Assembly (NCBI GenBank): GCA_002418205.1
Contig: DIDP01000061.1
Span: 62,001 to 126,000, forward strand
Direction of reading: 5' to 3'
DNA: 64,000 bases
From: Anaerolineales bacterium UBA5797
GTDB lineage: Bacteria; Chloroflexota; Anaerolineae; Anaerolineales; Villigracilaceae
Shown here: positions 1 through 8,696 of the stretch, piece after piece
How the letters are laid out: every line of letters begins with the position of its first letter
How positions within the stretch are numbered: the stretch's first letter is position 1
Program-made: the position numbers and the translations under genes
Notes under the pieces: model-generated
What the model was told of the DNA's origin: nothing
Database searches by the model: none
The model's input: only the letters and a program-made list of their open reading frames with translations

Positions 1-134
1 AACGTAAGCCTGCGCACCGCTTCGACGGAACTGTACTCCGGCTTGAGCAGTGACCGCATCGAGCCGCCCAACCCTTCGGCTTTGCGTTTGGTCTGGAATA
101 CTTTGTGCAGGTCTGTCACTTCGATGGCAGGCAT
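1..134 (-). CDS. ABC transporter ATP-binding protein, N-terminal fragment
   Basis: This is the 5' end of a minus-strand gene that leaves the window at base 1. It reads MPAIEVTDLHKVFQ, then a basic segment, then GLGGSMRSLLKPEYSSVEAV. That order (first beta strand, GL.G..RSL segment, then V-x-A-V) is typical of the nucleotide-binding subunit of ABC-2 type exporters related to NatA and the daunorubicin-resistance ATPases. Walker A and later motifs lie outside, so the family call rests on 44 residues. The ATG at 134-132 is preceded only 5 bases upstream by TAAAAT, so the message may be leaderless. No Shine-Dalgarno is visible. The partner permeases should lie to the left of the window. Confidence 0.7.
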   Translation of the reverse strand, partial: MPAIEVTDLHKVFQTKRKAEGLGGSMRSLLKPEYSSVEAVRRLT

Positions 135-139
135 GTCTT

Positions 140-145
140 ATTTTA
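140..145 (-). promoter_or_regulatory. candidate -10 box abutting the ABC ATPase start
   Basis: Read on the minus strand the sequence is TAAAAT, five bases before the ATG at 134. No convincing -35 is seen 17 bases upstream. The distance would place the transcription start on or next to the start codon. Weak on its own; it matters because the arrangement recurs in the window. Confidence 0.35.
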
Positions 146-361
146 ACATGGGGCAGGGAGCCGACTGGTCTGGGAAAGGGAGAGTACGCTTCGGATTGCA
201 ATACAATTGCTTGCAAAGCTGAAAACCAGTAAAGGGGGGATGTTTGATACACTATCCATTGAAAGGCTGTATTCAGAGAATGGGGTCATGTCATTTTGTC
301 ATCCCCCGTTCACCAGAGTTTCAAGAATACCAGCAGGGTTAACCTGGGATATGAAGGTACC

Positions 362-2422
362 ATGGACAAGGAAAGAATTTTCATTGCGGAAGATAATCAT
401 GCAACAGCCCGGGAGATCGCATCCAGGCTGGAGAGCATGGGGTACATCATCGCAGGGCAAGCCGACGATGGTGAGTCCACCATCCAAAAAGTGGAGGAGA
501 CGCGCCCCGATCTGATCCTGATGGAGATAAATCTCAAAGGTCATCTGACGGGGATGGACATTGCCAGACACATAACCACCGCTTTTGACATTCCCATTAT
601 TTTTATCAGCGCCCATGCCGATACGCTCACGATCGAAGCCACCAAACAGGCGCAGGCTTATGGCCTTGTTATCAAACCATTCGATGCACAGGATCTGAAG
701 ACGAAGATCGTCATGACGCTCTACAAACATGCCATGACGCGTAAACTGCGCGAAAGCGAGGAACGTTATGCCCTGGCTGTCCGCGCGGCCAATGATGGGA
801 TTTGGGACTGGAATCTGACACAAAATGAAATCTATTATTCGACCCGCTGGAAGGAGATGCTCGGTTTCAAGGAGGATGAGATTGGCGCCAATCCCAATGA
901 GTGGTTCAAGCTTATCCATCCGGATGACCAGAAACTGGTTCAGGCAAGCCTTGTTTCCCATCTCAAGGGAGTAACCCCTCATTTCGAATGTGAATATCGC
1001 GTCCGGCACTCCAACGGCAAATATATGTGGGTGTTGAGCCGCGGACTGGTGGTCAGGGATTCGAAAGGCAATGCCTACCGTATGGCGGGGTCCCAATCCG
1101 ATATTACCGCCCGTAAACTGGCTGAGCAACAACTGGCTCACGATGCCGTCCATGATGCTTTGACAGGCTTGCCCAACCGCGTGCTCTTTCTGGACCGGTT
1201 GCAAAACCGCCTGGAACGCACCAAGCGAAATCCCGACAGCCTTTTTGCTGTCATGTTCATCGACCTTGATCGTTTCAAGGTGGTCAACGATAGCCTCGGA
1301 CATTCATATGGCGATCAATTGTTGATCACGGTGGCCCATCGCTTGAAGCACTGTCTGAGACCGGAGGATACGATCTCACGATTGAGCGGGGACGAATTTG
1401 CCATCCTGCTCGACGTTGTAAAGGACGTCAACGATGCGCGCCGGGTGGCGGATCGTATCAAGGGACAGTTGAGGACGACCACCATTCTGGGCGCGGTGGA
1501 GCGGTCCCCGAGCGCCAGCATCGGCATTGCCATGTTCAACAAGGGATATTCGACAGCGGGGGAACTTCTGCGCGATGCCGATTCAGCCATGTACTACGCC
1601 AAGGCATTGGGTGGAAACCAGCATCAATTGTTCGACACAGCCATGCATACCAGCGCGGTCGAACTTATTCGACTTGAAGGTGAACTGAAACGGGCGGCAG
1701 AGAGAAAGGAATGGGTGATTCACTATCAACCGGTTGTATCGGTGGAGACCGGGAAGCCAATCGGGGCAGAGGCGTTGATCCGGTGGATGCATCCGCACAG
1801 AGGCTTGCTTCCTCCGCAGGAATTTATCCATGTGGCGGAGGAGACCGGTCTGATCGTGCCCATCGGAGAATATGTGTTGCGCGCTGCCTGCGAACAGGCC
1901 GCGGTCTGGCGCCGGTCCGGGAATCCCAAATTCTGGGTGTCTGTCAACATTTCCGCGCGCCAGTTTCAGAACAAAGACCTTGTTGGGCAGGTGGCGGAGA
2001 TCCTGGCGGCAACCGGATTGCCCGGCGAAGGCTTGAGACTGGAGATCACGGAAAGCACCGCCATACGCGACAGGGAATATACTGTCAGGGTAATGAACGA
2101 CCTGGGTGCGTTGGGCGTGCATACCTCCCTTGATGATTTTGGTACCGGCTATTCCTCTCTCAGTTACTTGAAACAGTTTCCACTCAAGGTCCTGAAGATC
2201 GACCAGTCCTTTATCCAGGATATCCGCCTCAATCCAAAGAACGAAAACCTCATCAAGGCGATCATTTCCATGGCTCGTTCTTTGGGGCTTGAAGTGGTCG
2301 CTGAAGGGGTGGAAAAGGACGAACAACTTGAATTCCTGCGCACGGAACTTTGCGATAACGTGCAGGGATTCCTGTTAAGCCACCCCATTCCAGCCGAGGA
2401 ATTACTTAAATTGCTTGGATAG
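362..2422 (+). CDS. REC-PAS-GGDEF-EAL cyclic-di-GMP turnover protein
   Basis: A cytoplasmic protein of 686 residues, expected to make and/or degrade c-di-GMP. In order: receiver domain (about 3-115), PAS (about 140-255), GGDEF (about 265-430) and EAL (about 440-686). The GGDEF signature reads SGDEF (342-346) and is preceded by an RxxD inhibitory site (RPED, five residues before it), so cyclase activity with product inhibition is plausible. The EAL domain keeps EAL (470-472), VNISARQF, EITES, DDFGTG, the LKID lysine and AEGVE, so phosphodiesterase activity is also plausible. The receiver is odd: the phospho-acceptor Asp is Glu (LMEINLKG, E55), while the acidic pair and the K of IKPF remain. 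The start at 362 follows GAAGG at 353-357; an upstream in-frame start at 296 lacks support. It stands alone in its transcription unit. Confidence 0.93.
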   Translation: MDKERIFIAEDNHATAREIASRLESMGYIIAGQADDGESTIQKVEETRPDLILMEINLKGHLTGMDIARHITTAFDIPIIFISAHADTLTIEATKQAQAYGLVIKPFDAQDLKTKIVMTLYKHAMTRKLRESEERYALAVRAANDGIWDWNLTQNEIYYSTRWKEMLGFKEDEIGANPNEWFKLIHPDDQKLVQASLVSHLKGVTPHFECEYRVRHSNGKYMWVLSRGLVVRDSKGNAYRMAGSQSDITARKLAEQQLAHDAVHDALTGLPNRVLFLDRLQNRLERTKRNPDSLFAVMFIDLDRFKVVNDSLGHSYGDQLLITVAHRLKHCLRPEDTISRLSGDEFAILLDVVKDVNDARRVADRIKGQLRTTTILGAVERSPSASIGIAMFNKGYSTAGELLRDADSAMYYAKALGGNQHQLFDTAMHTSAVELIRLEGELKRAAERKEWVIHYQPVVSVETGKPIGAEALIRWMHPHRGLLPPQEFIHVAEETGLIVPIGEYVLRAACEQAAVWRRSGNPKFWVSVNISARQFQNKDLVGQVAEILAATGLPGEGLRLEITESTAIRDREYTVRVMNDLGALGVHTSLDDFGTGYSSLSYLKQFPLKVLKIDQSFIQDIRLNPKNENLIKAIISMARSLGLEVVAEGVEKDEQLEFLRTELCDNVQGFLLSHPIPAEELLKLLG

Positions 2423-2542
2423 ACAGCCTCATTTTCGGGTTGCAGGCGCCTCAGATAAAATTCCATTCGATCACGGGGGTATGCTTCAGTGCAATATCAT
2501 GATATGCACGTTCCCCTTTCCGGTTCGGGCAGGTTTTCGTTG

Positions 2543-2548
2543 TACAAT
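2543..2548 (+). promoter_or_regulatory. candidate extended -10 for the VWA lipoprotein gene
   Basis: TGTACAAT at 2541-2548 is an extended -10 hexamer lying about 52 bases before the ATG at 2601. The -35 region has no clear match. It is the only promoter-like element in the 178-base gap after the c-di-GMP gene. Confidence 0.4.
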
Positions 2549-2600
2549 TGGTTACCCTCTTTCAGGGGGTTCTCGTCCAGGATTGCAGAGGCAAATTTTT

Positions 2601-3986
2601 ATGCTGCGGAAATCAATCGTCATCATTCTGTTGATCTCCTTATTTGTAACGGGCTGTACAGGCGCGGGAGTAACGCCTGTACAAAAAAGCGAACCGACCG
2701 TCACGTTGATCCCCAGCGCGACCAATACCTTCACGCCTCCGCCCACCGCCACCAACATTCAGCCGTCCACGCCCACCCCGATCTCCAATGCCGTTTATTA
2801 CGTGATCGTGCTCGATGCCTCTGAGAAGATGAAGGAACCGTTTGCCGGCGGGACCAAGTGGGACGCGGCGCGTGGAGCGGCTGAGGCGATCGTCAAAGGA
2901 TTGGAACCGGGAGCAAAATACAGCCTGGTCGTGATCGGCGGTTCATCCCCGACCGAAGGGCTGGATCCGTGCAATGAGCCTTCGGTGGCGCTCTCGACCT
3001 TTTCATCCCAAAAGAAGATCGGCGGTCAGATCGCTCAACTCCAGCCCGCGGGCGTCGGTTCGATCCAGGCCGCTTATGCCCTTGCGCAAAAACAACTGGA
3101 GGGATTGTCGCGTTACGCGATCGGCGCATTGATCTTTATTACAAGTTCGAGCGATACCTGCGACCGCCGGGATGAATGGGCGGATCTGGAGAAACAATTC
3201 GATTTCAACGCCGATGCCGGGATCGACTTTTACAGCGAGATCGTTGCGTTGGATGAAACGGTCAATGCCGCGGTTCAGAGCCTCGCGATCCGTGCCGGCA
3301 ATATATCGGGAAACATAAATTTTCAATTCCCGCAAAATGACGAGATGCTGCGTGAAGCGAACAATGCCGTGCTCGCGAACCTTGCGGATTATGTGAATAC
3401 CACCGTTGCCACGCGTCCCACGGAATCGCCCCTGGTCTCATCCTTTACCTTGACTCCCCGGACGGTTACACCGACGTATACTCCATCCATCACGCCTACG
3501 CCGTCGCTTACGTACACGCCGACGATCACGCTTACACCATCCGTTACCCCGACGGAGACCATCACGACGACACCTTCGATCACCAATACCCCCGTCACCC
3601 CAACCATCACATCCACATGGACCCCTTCCGCGACGCCGAGTGTAACGTTCACCGCCTCCCCGCCGTTTGTGAGGCTTCTATCGGTGAATTACCTCTCGCG
3701 TGGTGTTGGGTGTCAGATCGACGTCCGGGTTCAGGTTACCGGAAGCCCTGCGAACGGAAATTTTCACGTCCGAAATGCAGGCATGGATGCTGAGGGGATC
3801 GCGTCTCCGCCGATGACATTACAGGTCGGCTCGGATTGGATCAGTTCGTTCAACATCAACTACCTGTTGACACTGCCCGGAGACGAGGAGCAATATTATA
3901 TGCACGAAATCTGGTTCGAATACAACGGAGTCGAATCGAATCGCTTGAAGGAACTGATCTGCCCCGGCCTGTTTATTCCACAATAA
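2601..3986 (+). CDS. lipoprotein with von Willebrand factor A-like domain
   Basis: A 461-residue exported lipoprotein. It opens with a lipoprotein signal peptide ending LFVTGC. A Thr/Pro-rich stalk follows, then a VWA-like domain from about 55 to 250 that starts VIVLDASEKM. The usual MIDAS motif DxSxS appears as DASEK, so the last metal ligand is changed. A second long Thr/Pro spacer (about 275-360) leads to a C-terminal domain with two Cys that resembles the end of the lipoproteins at 7290 and 8004 only in general style. The start was set at 2601 because the signal peptide begins there and GAGG lies upstream; an upstream in-frame extension would bury the signal sequence. Likely role is surface binding or sensing. 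Function unknown. Confidence 0.82.
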   Translation: MLRKSIVIILLISLFVTGCTGAGVTPVQKSEPTVTLIPSATNTFTPPPTATNIQPSTPTPISNAVYYVIVLDASEKMKEPFAGGTKWDAARGAAEAIVKGLEPGAKYSLVVIGGSSPTEGLDPCNEPSVALSTFSSQKKIGGQIAQLQPAGVGSIQAAYALAQKQLEGLSRYAIGALIFITSSSDTCDRRDEWADLEKQFDFNADAGIDFYSEIVALDETVNAAVQSLAIRAGNISGNINFQFPQNDEMLREANNAVLANLADYVNTTVATRPTESPLVSSFTLTPRTVTPTYTPSITPTPSLTYTPTITLTPSVTPTETITTTPSITNTPVTPTITSTWTPSATPSVTFTASPPFVRLLSVNYLSRGVGCQIDVRVQVTGSPANGNFHVRNAGMDAEGIASPPMTLQVGSDWISSFNINYLLTLPGDEEQYYMHEIWFEYNGVESNRLKELICPGLFIPQ

Positions 3987-4012
3987 ATAAGCATTTTGTT
4001 TTTAAGACGGAA

Positions 4013-4050
4013 TCCTCCCTCGAGCGCAAGGACTCGGGGGAGGATTTTTT
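4013..4050. terminator. rho-independent terminator between convergent genes
   Basis: A 12-base arm (4013-4024) pairs with 4033-4044 with one G-T pair across an 8-base loop and is followed by TTTTTT on the plus strand. It ends the VWA lipoprotein transcript and could also slow transcription from the minus-strand gene that stops at 4081. Confidence 0.85.
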
Positions 4051-4080
4051 CGTATCGTTACTCGGATGGTTTGATAATTT

Positions 4081-5874
4081 CTATCTGGCTTCGCACCCGG
4101 GTAATTTGAAACTGGCAATGCGGGTTTGCCAGCCTGCCGCGCTGGAAGCCTGCCCAGCCGCGGTATAGTATTCGTTGACGTACCAGAACGTGCAATCGTC
4201 CACCGGGTCGATGTTCATGGAGGTGTAATCGCCCCAACGGGAGTTGGTGGTCGTCTGTACGCCGGTGCCGTTGACGATTATCCCTTCGCCGAGCGACATC
4301 GTACCCAGCGGATCACCTGCCAATCTTCCGGTGTAGCGGATCCCTGGATAGACATCCACGCCATTGACAACGCTGTAGCCCAGCGCCATATTGCCCTGCC
4401 AGTCCTGGGCGACGCTTCCCATCCAGCGGTGGACACCATCGCCCGGTGCGTAGGTTCCCTGTTGGTAGAGCGAGTATGTTGAGCCGCCAGCCGGATACAC
4501 CGTGTTGCCATCGGTACGGCGGATCTCATACCAGCGCATACCGGCTACGCCGGGGAGCGCCTCCACCGTTTGCGTGGTGACCAGAGTCTCGTAACCCTTG
4601 AAGTTGCGGTAGGCGAGACGCCAGGTGGGTCTTTGTCGGTAGGACAGGATGTCCAAATACTGGGCGGGATTCGTTATCCCCGGTTGCGGGAGGCAGTCGC
4701 GGGAGGTCGGTCCGCACGGGAAGATCGAATCGAACGAAGCCACCGGCAGTTGCGCCGCCAAAACGAGCGAGGCGGAGGGGATCGCCTTCCACTTGACTTC
4801 CAGGTCAAAGATGTTGAGCGCATCGAAGGTCGCGCCATAGAAAGCACTGTCATCCTGTGTTCCTACGATCGGGATCCTGGAATTTGGCGGGGGCTTCTGC
4901 TTGCCATCGATGTCTGCGGGGAGGAGCCCATCCCCGACAAGCGGCAACAGATCCGGATCGTTTCCATCGATGAAGAAACTGACGGCACGCGCCGGTTGTC
5001 CGTTCACCATCTTGTTCTTTTCGAGCGCATAAACGCCGATCCCATATTCGACGGTCGGTCCAAATTCACGCGTTGTGATCACATACGAATCGGTCCAGAC
5101 GCCATATTTGGGGTAATCGGGGAAGAACTGGAAATTCTCCGTCTCGAAAGCGTAGCGGTAGTAGGAGCCGGTTGGGTCGCCCGTGGTCGAGATCGCAACG
5201 CAGTTCCAGAACGGACGGGTCGGATCGCTGAGTCCGCTTGTGGTGAACTGCGACAAAAGCCACCGGTCCATGAATTGATCGTACAGGACGATCGGGTCGC
5301 CGGATGGATCGGTGCAGTCCGGGACTGCAAATCCAGCCCAGAGGGTCCCGGTATCGACCGGACCAAGCAGCAGGTTGCCCTGCTTATCGTAGACGCCGAA
5401 CACCAGGTTGATCATCTCAACATAATGGTTTGGTCCCACATCGCCCACAGGGTCGGGTGGGTTGACGCGGAATCCGAATACGTTGAAATTATCCTGGTTG
5501 CTCAAGCCTTCGAAGTTGGCGATCGGCGGGGAAATGGTTGCAGCGGAATTAACCCCGAGCTTTGCCGAAGGACCCGCAGCATCCACAGCGCCATCGCCTG
5601 AAAAGCCATTGTCGCCAAATACCGGACCGCGGTCTGGTCGGATGTCCAGAGGTTCTGCATCCTGGCCATCCGGTCTTTGCGGGGCGGGCTTCTTTGCCAG
5701 ATCACGCAGGGCGGGCGAAACATCGAATGCCACTGCGTTCGTGAATTTTGCCTTGGGTGCTTTGAATGCCTGTACTGGAGAACCATCTGTGCTGTTTGCT
5801 GCAACTGGGAACACCCCCAGCAGACTTACGATCATCACTATGACTGCAATAACTGGAAATATCTTCGTTTTCAT
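4081..5874 (-). CDS. large exported protein of unknown function
   Basis: A 597-residue protein with a clear Sec signal peptide (MKTKIFPVIAVIVMIVSLLG, cleavage probably after PVAANS). The mature part shows no catalytic motif that I recognise. It is rich in Asp, Gly, Pro and aromatic residues, with segments such as DPVGDVGPNHYVEMIN, NSRWGDYTSMNIDP and TFWYVNEYY, which suggest a beta-rich extracellular or cell-surface domain, possibly a propeller. The start at 5874 was chosen because GAGGAG sits six bases upstream and the signal peptide begins there; the in-frame ATGs at 5898 and 5880 would add only a few residues. It is transcribed alone, convergent with the VWA lipoprotein and divergent from the propeller gene at 6107. 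Confidence 0.75.
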   Translation of the reverse strand: MKTKIFPVIAVIVMIVSLLGVFPVAANSTDGSPVQAFKAPKAKFTNAVAFDVSPALRDLAKKPAPQRPDGQDAEPLDIRPDRGPVFGDNGFSGDGAVDAAGPSAKLGVNSAATISPPIANFEGLSNQDNFNVFGFRVNPPDPVGDVGPNHYVEMINLVFGVYDKQGNLLLGPVDTGTLWAGFAVPDCTDPSGDPIVLYDQFMDRWLLSQFTTSGLSDPTRPFWNCVAISTTGDPTGSYYRYAFETENFQFFPDYPKYGVWTDSYVITTREFGPTVEYGIGVYALEKNKMVNGQPARAVSFFIDGNDPDLLPLVGDGLLPADIDGKQKPPPNSRIPIVGTQDDSAFYGATFDALNIFDLEVKWKAIPSASLVLAAQLPVASFDSIFPCGPTSRDCLPQPGITNPAQYLDILSYRQRPTWRLAYRNFKGYETLVTTQTVEALPGVAGMRWYEIRRTDGNTVYPAGGSTYSLYQQGTYAPGDGVHRWMGSVAQDWQGNMALGYSVVNGVDVYPGIRYTGRLAGDPLGTMSLGEGIIVNGTGVQTTTNSRWGDYTSMNIDPVDDCTFWYVNEYYTAAGQASSAAGWQTRIASFKLPGCEAR

Positions 5875-6094
5875 AAGCATCTCCTCGTTGCTTGACATGA
5901 AAGTTTCCGATTGCGAAAGACCTGCTTATTGTGATGACGCATGATTTTTTATGAATTCCTTATTCGCCTGCCTCCTTTCAAAGGCCAACAATTATCATCA
6001 AACTTGTCGGTGACTACATTGTATTGAATATCATGGGCAAATACAAGCATCAATTTACCAGAGATGGCAAATCGTCCGGATCATTGAATCGTTG

Positions 6095-6100
6095 TAAAAT
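6095..6100 (+). promoter_or_regulatory. candidate -10 box for a leaderless propeller mRNA
   Basis: TGTAAAAT (6093-6100) is an extended -10 that ends six bases before the GTG at 6107, so transcription would begin at the start codon. No Shine-Dalgarno and no good -35 are visible. Confidence 0.45.
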
Positions 6101-6106
6101 TCCCCT

Positions 6107-7120
6107 GTGACCAGGCGGCGCATTTTTACACGACGAAATTCCTCGCGCGGCAGATGGATGCCGCTCGGTTTGATCCTGGTGGTGATCGCATTTGGGATCT
6201 GTCTGCTCTTGCCATCCACGTCGGTCAACCTTGGGAGTATGACGGTCCCTGATTCGGGGCTCCCCACTCCCTTGCCGACCTTTACCCTGCTCCCCAGGCC
6301 GACCAAGCCGAATATCGGACGCATCATCTTCACCTGTACGCGCGGCGACTACAACCAGTTGTGCATGGTCAACGCGGATGGGACCGGCTATCAGCAGATC
6401 ACGAACGTGGAGGCGCACAACTACTATCCCGTTTTTTCGCCGTTGGGAGGGTCCATCGTCTATGCCTCGAACCAGAACGGCGGTTACTTCGATCTCTTTT
6501 TGTTCGTGTTCGAAGGCACGCGCCTCATCCGTTTGACCGAGAATATCGGCAACGTGATCTCGCCAAGTTTCTCCCCCGATGGAAATACGATCCTGTTTGC
6601 CAACCGCGCCGCGGAGGGACCGACCTCCCTGTGGACGGTGGAGAACACCGGCGAAAACCCGAAGTTGTTATATGCCGGTCCCAACACCATCGTCGGCGCG
6701 GACTGGTCGCCGGACGGAGGCACGATCGCCTTTGCGATGGCAGTGGAGGGACCCGATGCCTACGAAGTGTTCCTGATGAACGCCGATGGAACCAACGTGC
6801 GCCAGTTGACTCGCGGTTTGCCCGGGATCGGCGGCAGCCTGGATTGGTCGCCGGATGGGAAATATTTGCTGATTTCCGCCGGTCCGCAGGGAGACAAGGA
6901 TATCTTCCGCATCGATGTGGAGGCGAAGACCGCCACGCAACTCACGGACGGCGGCAACAACGCCGCCAGTTCCTACTCCCCTGACGGTCAATGGATCGCC
7001 TTCAACTCGTTGCGGAACGACGTTCAGGCGGATATCTACATCATGCGCGCCGACGGCTCGTCCATGCGCCAGGTGACCGACAACCCCGAACCGGATTGGC
7101 AGCCGCAATGGGAGCCGTAA
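6107..7120 (+). CDS. membrane-anchored TolB-like PD40 beta-propeller protein
   Basis: A 337-residue protein with a basic N-terminus, one transmembrane anchor (about 18-40, PLGLILVVIAFGICLLLP), a Pro/Thr linker and a propeller of about six blades. The blades carry the PD40 signature repeatedly: SFSPDGNTI, DWSPDGGTIAFA, DWSPDGKYLLIS, SYSPDGQWIAFNS. ADG-type strand turns such as NADGTGYQQIT and RADGSSMRQVT alternate with them. It would sit outside the membrane, and propellers of this kind bind proteins or small ligands. It lacks the N-terminal domain of true TolB, and there is no Tol/Pal context, so it is not a TolB orthologue. The start is the GTG at 6107; no other start precedes the anchor. 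Confidence 0.82.
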   Translation: MTRRRIFTRRNSSRGRWMPLGLILVVIAFGICLLLPSTSVNLGSMTVPDSGLPTPLPTFTLLPRPTKPNIGRIIFTCTRGDYNQLCMVNADGTGYQQITNVEAHNYYPVFSPLGGSIVYASNQNGGYFDLFLFVFEGTRLIRLTENIGNVISPSFSPDGNTILFANRAAEGPTSLWTVENTGENPKLLYAGPNTIVGADWSPDGGTIAFAMAVEGPDAYEVFLMNADGTNVRQLTRGLPGIGGSLDWSPDGKYLLISAGPQGDKDIFRIDVEAKTATQLTDGGNNAASSYSPDGQWIAFNSLRNDVQADIYIMRADGSSMRQVTDNPEPDWQPQWEP

Positions 7121-7246
7121 TCGTTCACGCGGGTTTTCGCGGGGAAACGGTCTGTTTATCGGGATCAGTTCCCGGGTTCGAAAATGAACCGCATTACAAA
7201 CAAGATGGAAAAGTCGAAAAGCGGGGTCAAAGTCCCTCAAACGGGA

Positions 7247-7261
7247 TACAATTGATACAAT
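7247..7261 (+). promoter_or_regulatory. two overlapping TACAAT -10 candidates
   Basis: TACAAT occurs at 7247-7252 and again at 7256-7261, upstream of the lipoprotein start at 7290. Neither has a convincing -35. The nine-base shift would give two start sites. Confidence 0.35.
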
Positions 7262-7289
7262 AGGTTCATCCGCATTGTTTGAGGATTTT

Positions 7290-7994
7290 ATGCACAGCGC
7301 TATACTGAAAAAGGTCATCATCATTCTTCTGGCTGTTGTCATCACCGGGTGCTCCGCCCTTCCCGTGGATCTTTCGTTCCTGAACACGCCCACGGCGGGA
7401 CCGACGAATTCGCCTGAGCCAACGGTGACATTGATCACGTCCCGGGAGCCCACCAACACCCCCGACCTGTTCGCGCTCAATACCGAAGCGCCCACCAATA
7501 CCTTCGATCCGGGTGCGCCCGTAGTGACCTCGACGCGCCAGCCGACCTCCACCGCAACCGTCCGCCCGACGATTACGCTGGAGCCGGTGAACCCGAGTTT
7601 GTTCACGCCCTCGCCGAACATCTTCCTTTCCGTCCAGCGCTCCACCGACCAGCTCGTCTGGGGCAGCACCTGTGACGGCGCCCGTTCGATCCAATTCATT
7701 GTGCAGGCGATGGCGGTGCGACGGATGCGATATGTGTTGTTGTTCTACCGCCTGCAGGATAAATACAGCGGGCGCAACACCGATTGGGGCGGCGGCGCGA
7801 TCATGAAGGATAACGACCAGGGCACCTATTTTTACACCCTCGAACTCGACCAACTCGACGATTACCGAACGTTTGAGGACGCCTGGCTGCAATATCAATT
7901 TGTCGCCTCCACCGCAGGGCTGACCGTGCTCGGGCGTTCCGTGGTGGACCGCACCAGCGTCTCCATGACCCATTGCAAAGTTTTCAATCCCTGA
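7290..7994 (+). CDS. lipoprotein, first of a tandem paralogous pair
   Basis: A 234-residue lipoprotein: signal peptide, lipobox VITGC, a Pro/Thr-rich stalk to about residue 105, then a compact domain of about 125 residues. The domain contains WGSTCDGARSIQF and ends with VSMTHCKVF, so a Cys near each end may form a disulfide. The same plan (ACTTRSIKF ... VSLAKCGL) is found in the next gene, ten bases downstream, so the pair arose by tandem duplication. GAGG lies just before the ATG at 7290. No enzymatic motif is visible; I infer a beta-sandwich-like surface domain, function unknown. Confidence 0.78.
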   Translation: MHSAILKKVIIILLAVVITGCSALPVDLSFLNTPTAGPTNSPEPTVTLITSREPTNTPDLFALNTEAPTNTFDPGAPVVTSTRQPTSTATVRPTITLEPVNPSLFTPSPNIFLSVQRSTDQLVWGSTCDGARSIQFIVQAMAVRRMRYVLLFYRLQDKYSGRNTDWGGGAIMKDNDQGTYFYTLELDQLDDYRTFEDAWLQYQFVASTAGLTVLGRSVVDRTSVSMTHCKVFNP

Positions 7995-8003
7995 GAGCCC
8001 GTT

Positions 8004-8696
8004 ATGAAAAAGTTCCTTCCGATCTTTCTCGTTGTCGTTCTGCTTGCCGGTTGCGCCAACCTGCCGGATGTCAGCCGGTTCTTCACTACGCCGACCGCGC
8101 CGCCTCCGGCAGACACCGACACGCCTCAACCCACCGTCACGCTGATCCCGACAAGAGACCTGTTTGCCACCTCCACCGGCACGCCGGTCACTTTCACGCC
8201 CACCGAAACGCCGCTCGTGCCCGAAGTGACGCCCACCCTCACCACCCCGACGATGATCCCGCTCCCCACCTTTTCGGAAGAGTTCATCAACGACATGAGC
8301 AAGATCACGTTTTTCGAGGACACCTTTGGATTCCAGGCGATCTTATATAGCGCTCCCATCCTGTATTGGGGTGCAGGAGCCTGCACAACGCGTTCGATCA
8401 AGTTCACCGCCTTTGTCGATGATCCCGACCGCACCGACCGCGTCTTCCTGTTCGTCCGTCTGCGCGATAAACAAAACACGCTCAATCTTGGCGAATGGAG
8501 CGCGGGCGCCGAGATGATCAAGATCGAGAACGGCTCGTTCAACTACAACATCGAAACCCACAACCTCAGGCGCTATTACTCCTACAAGAGTGCCTGGATC
8601 GAATACCAGCTCGTCTCAGTCAATGAAAACCTTGAGGTCATAGGACGCACTCAGATCTACGATCACAACGTTTCGCTGGCAAAGTGCGGGCTTTGA
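8004..8696 (+). CDS. lipoprotein, second of a tandem paralogous pair
   Basis: A 230-residue lipoprotein with signal peptide and lipobox LLAGC, a Pro/Thr stalk and a globular C-terminal domain matching that of the preceding gene (LRDKQ against LQDKY, SAWIEYQLV against DAWLQYQFV, and two terminal-side Cys). It begins nine bases after its paralogue stops, and its own stop overlaps the sirtuin reading frame, so the three genes form one transcription unit. The Shine-Dalgarno is weak, consistent with translational coupling. Function unknown. Confidence 0.78.
   Translation: MKKFLPIFLVVVLLAGCANLPDVSRFFTTPTAPPPADTDTPQPTVTLIPTRDLFATSTGTPVTFTPTETPLVPEVTPTLTTPTMIPLPTFSEEFINDMSKITFFEDTFGFQAILYSAPILYWGAGACTTRSIKFTAFVDDPDRTDRVFLFVRLRDKQNTLNLGEWSAGAEMIKIENGSFNYNIETHNLRRYYSYKSAWIEYQLVSVNENLEVIGRTQIYDHNVSLAKCGL

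Noticed and set aside
299..1303. A 334-codon minus-strand frame
   Set aside because: It is the shadow of the REC-PAS region of the c-di-GMP protein.
1385..1402. Inactive diguanylate cyclase because the motif is SGDEF
   Set aside because: SGDEF variants can be active, the remaining residues and the RxxD site are intact, so inactivity is not supported.
4570..5601. A 343-codon plus-strand frame
   Set aside because: It is antisense to the exported protein at 4081-5874, which has a signal peptide and ribosome site; the frame has neither.
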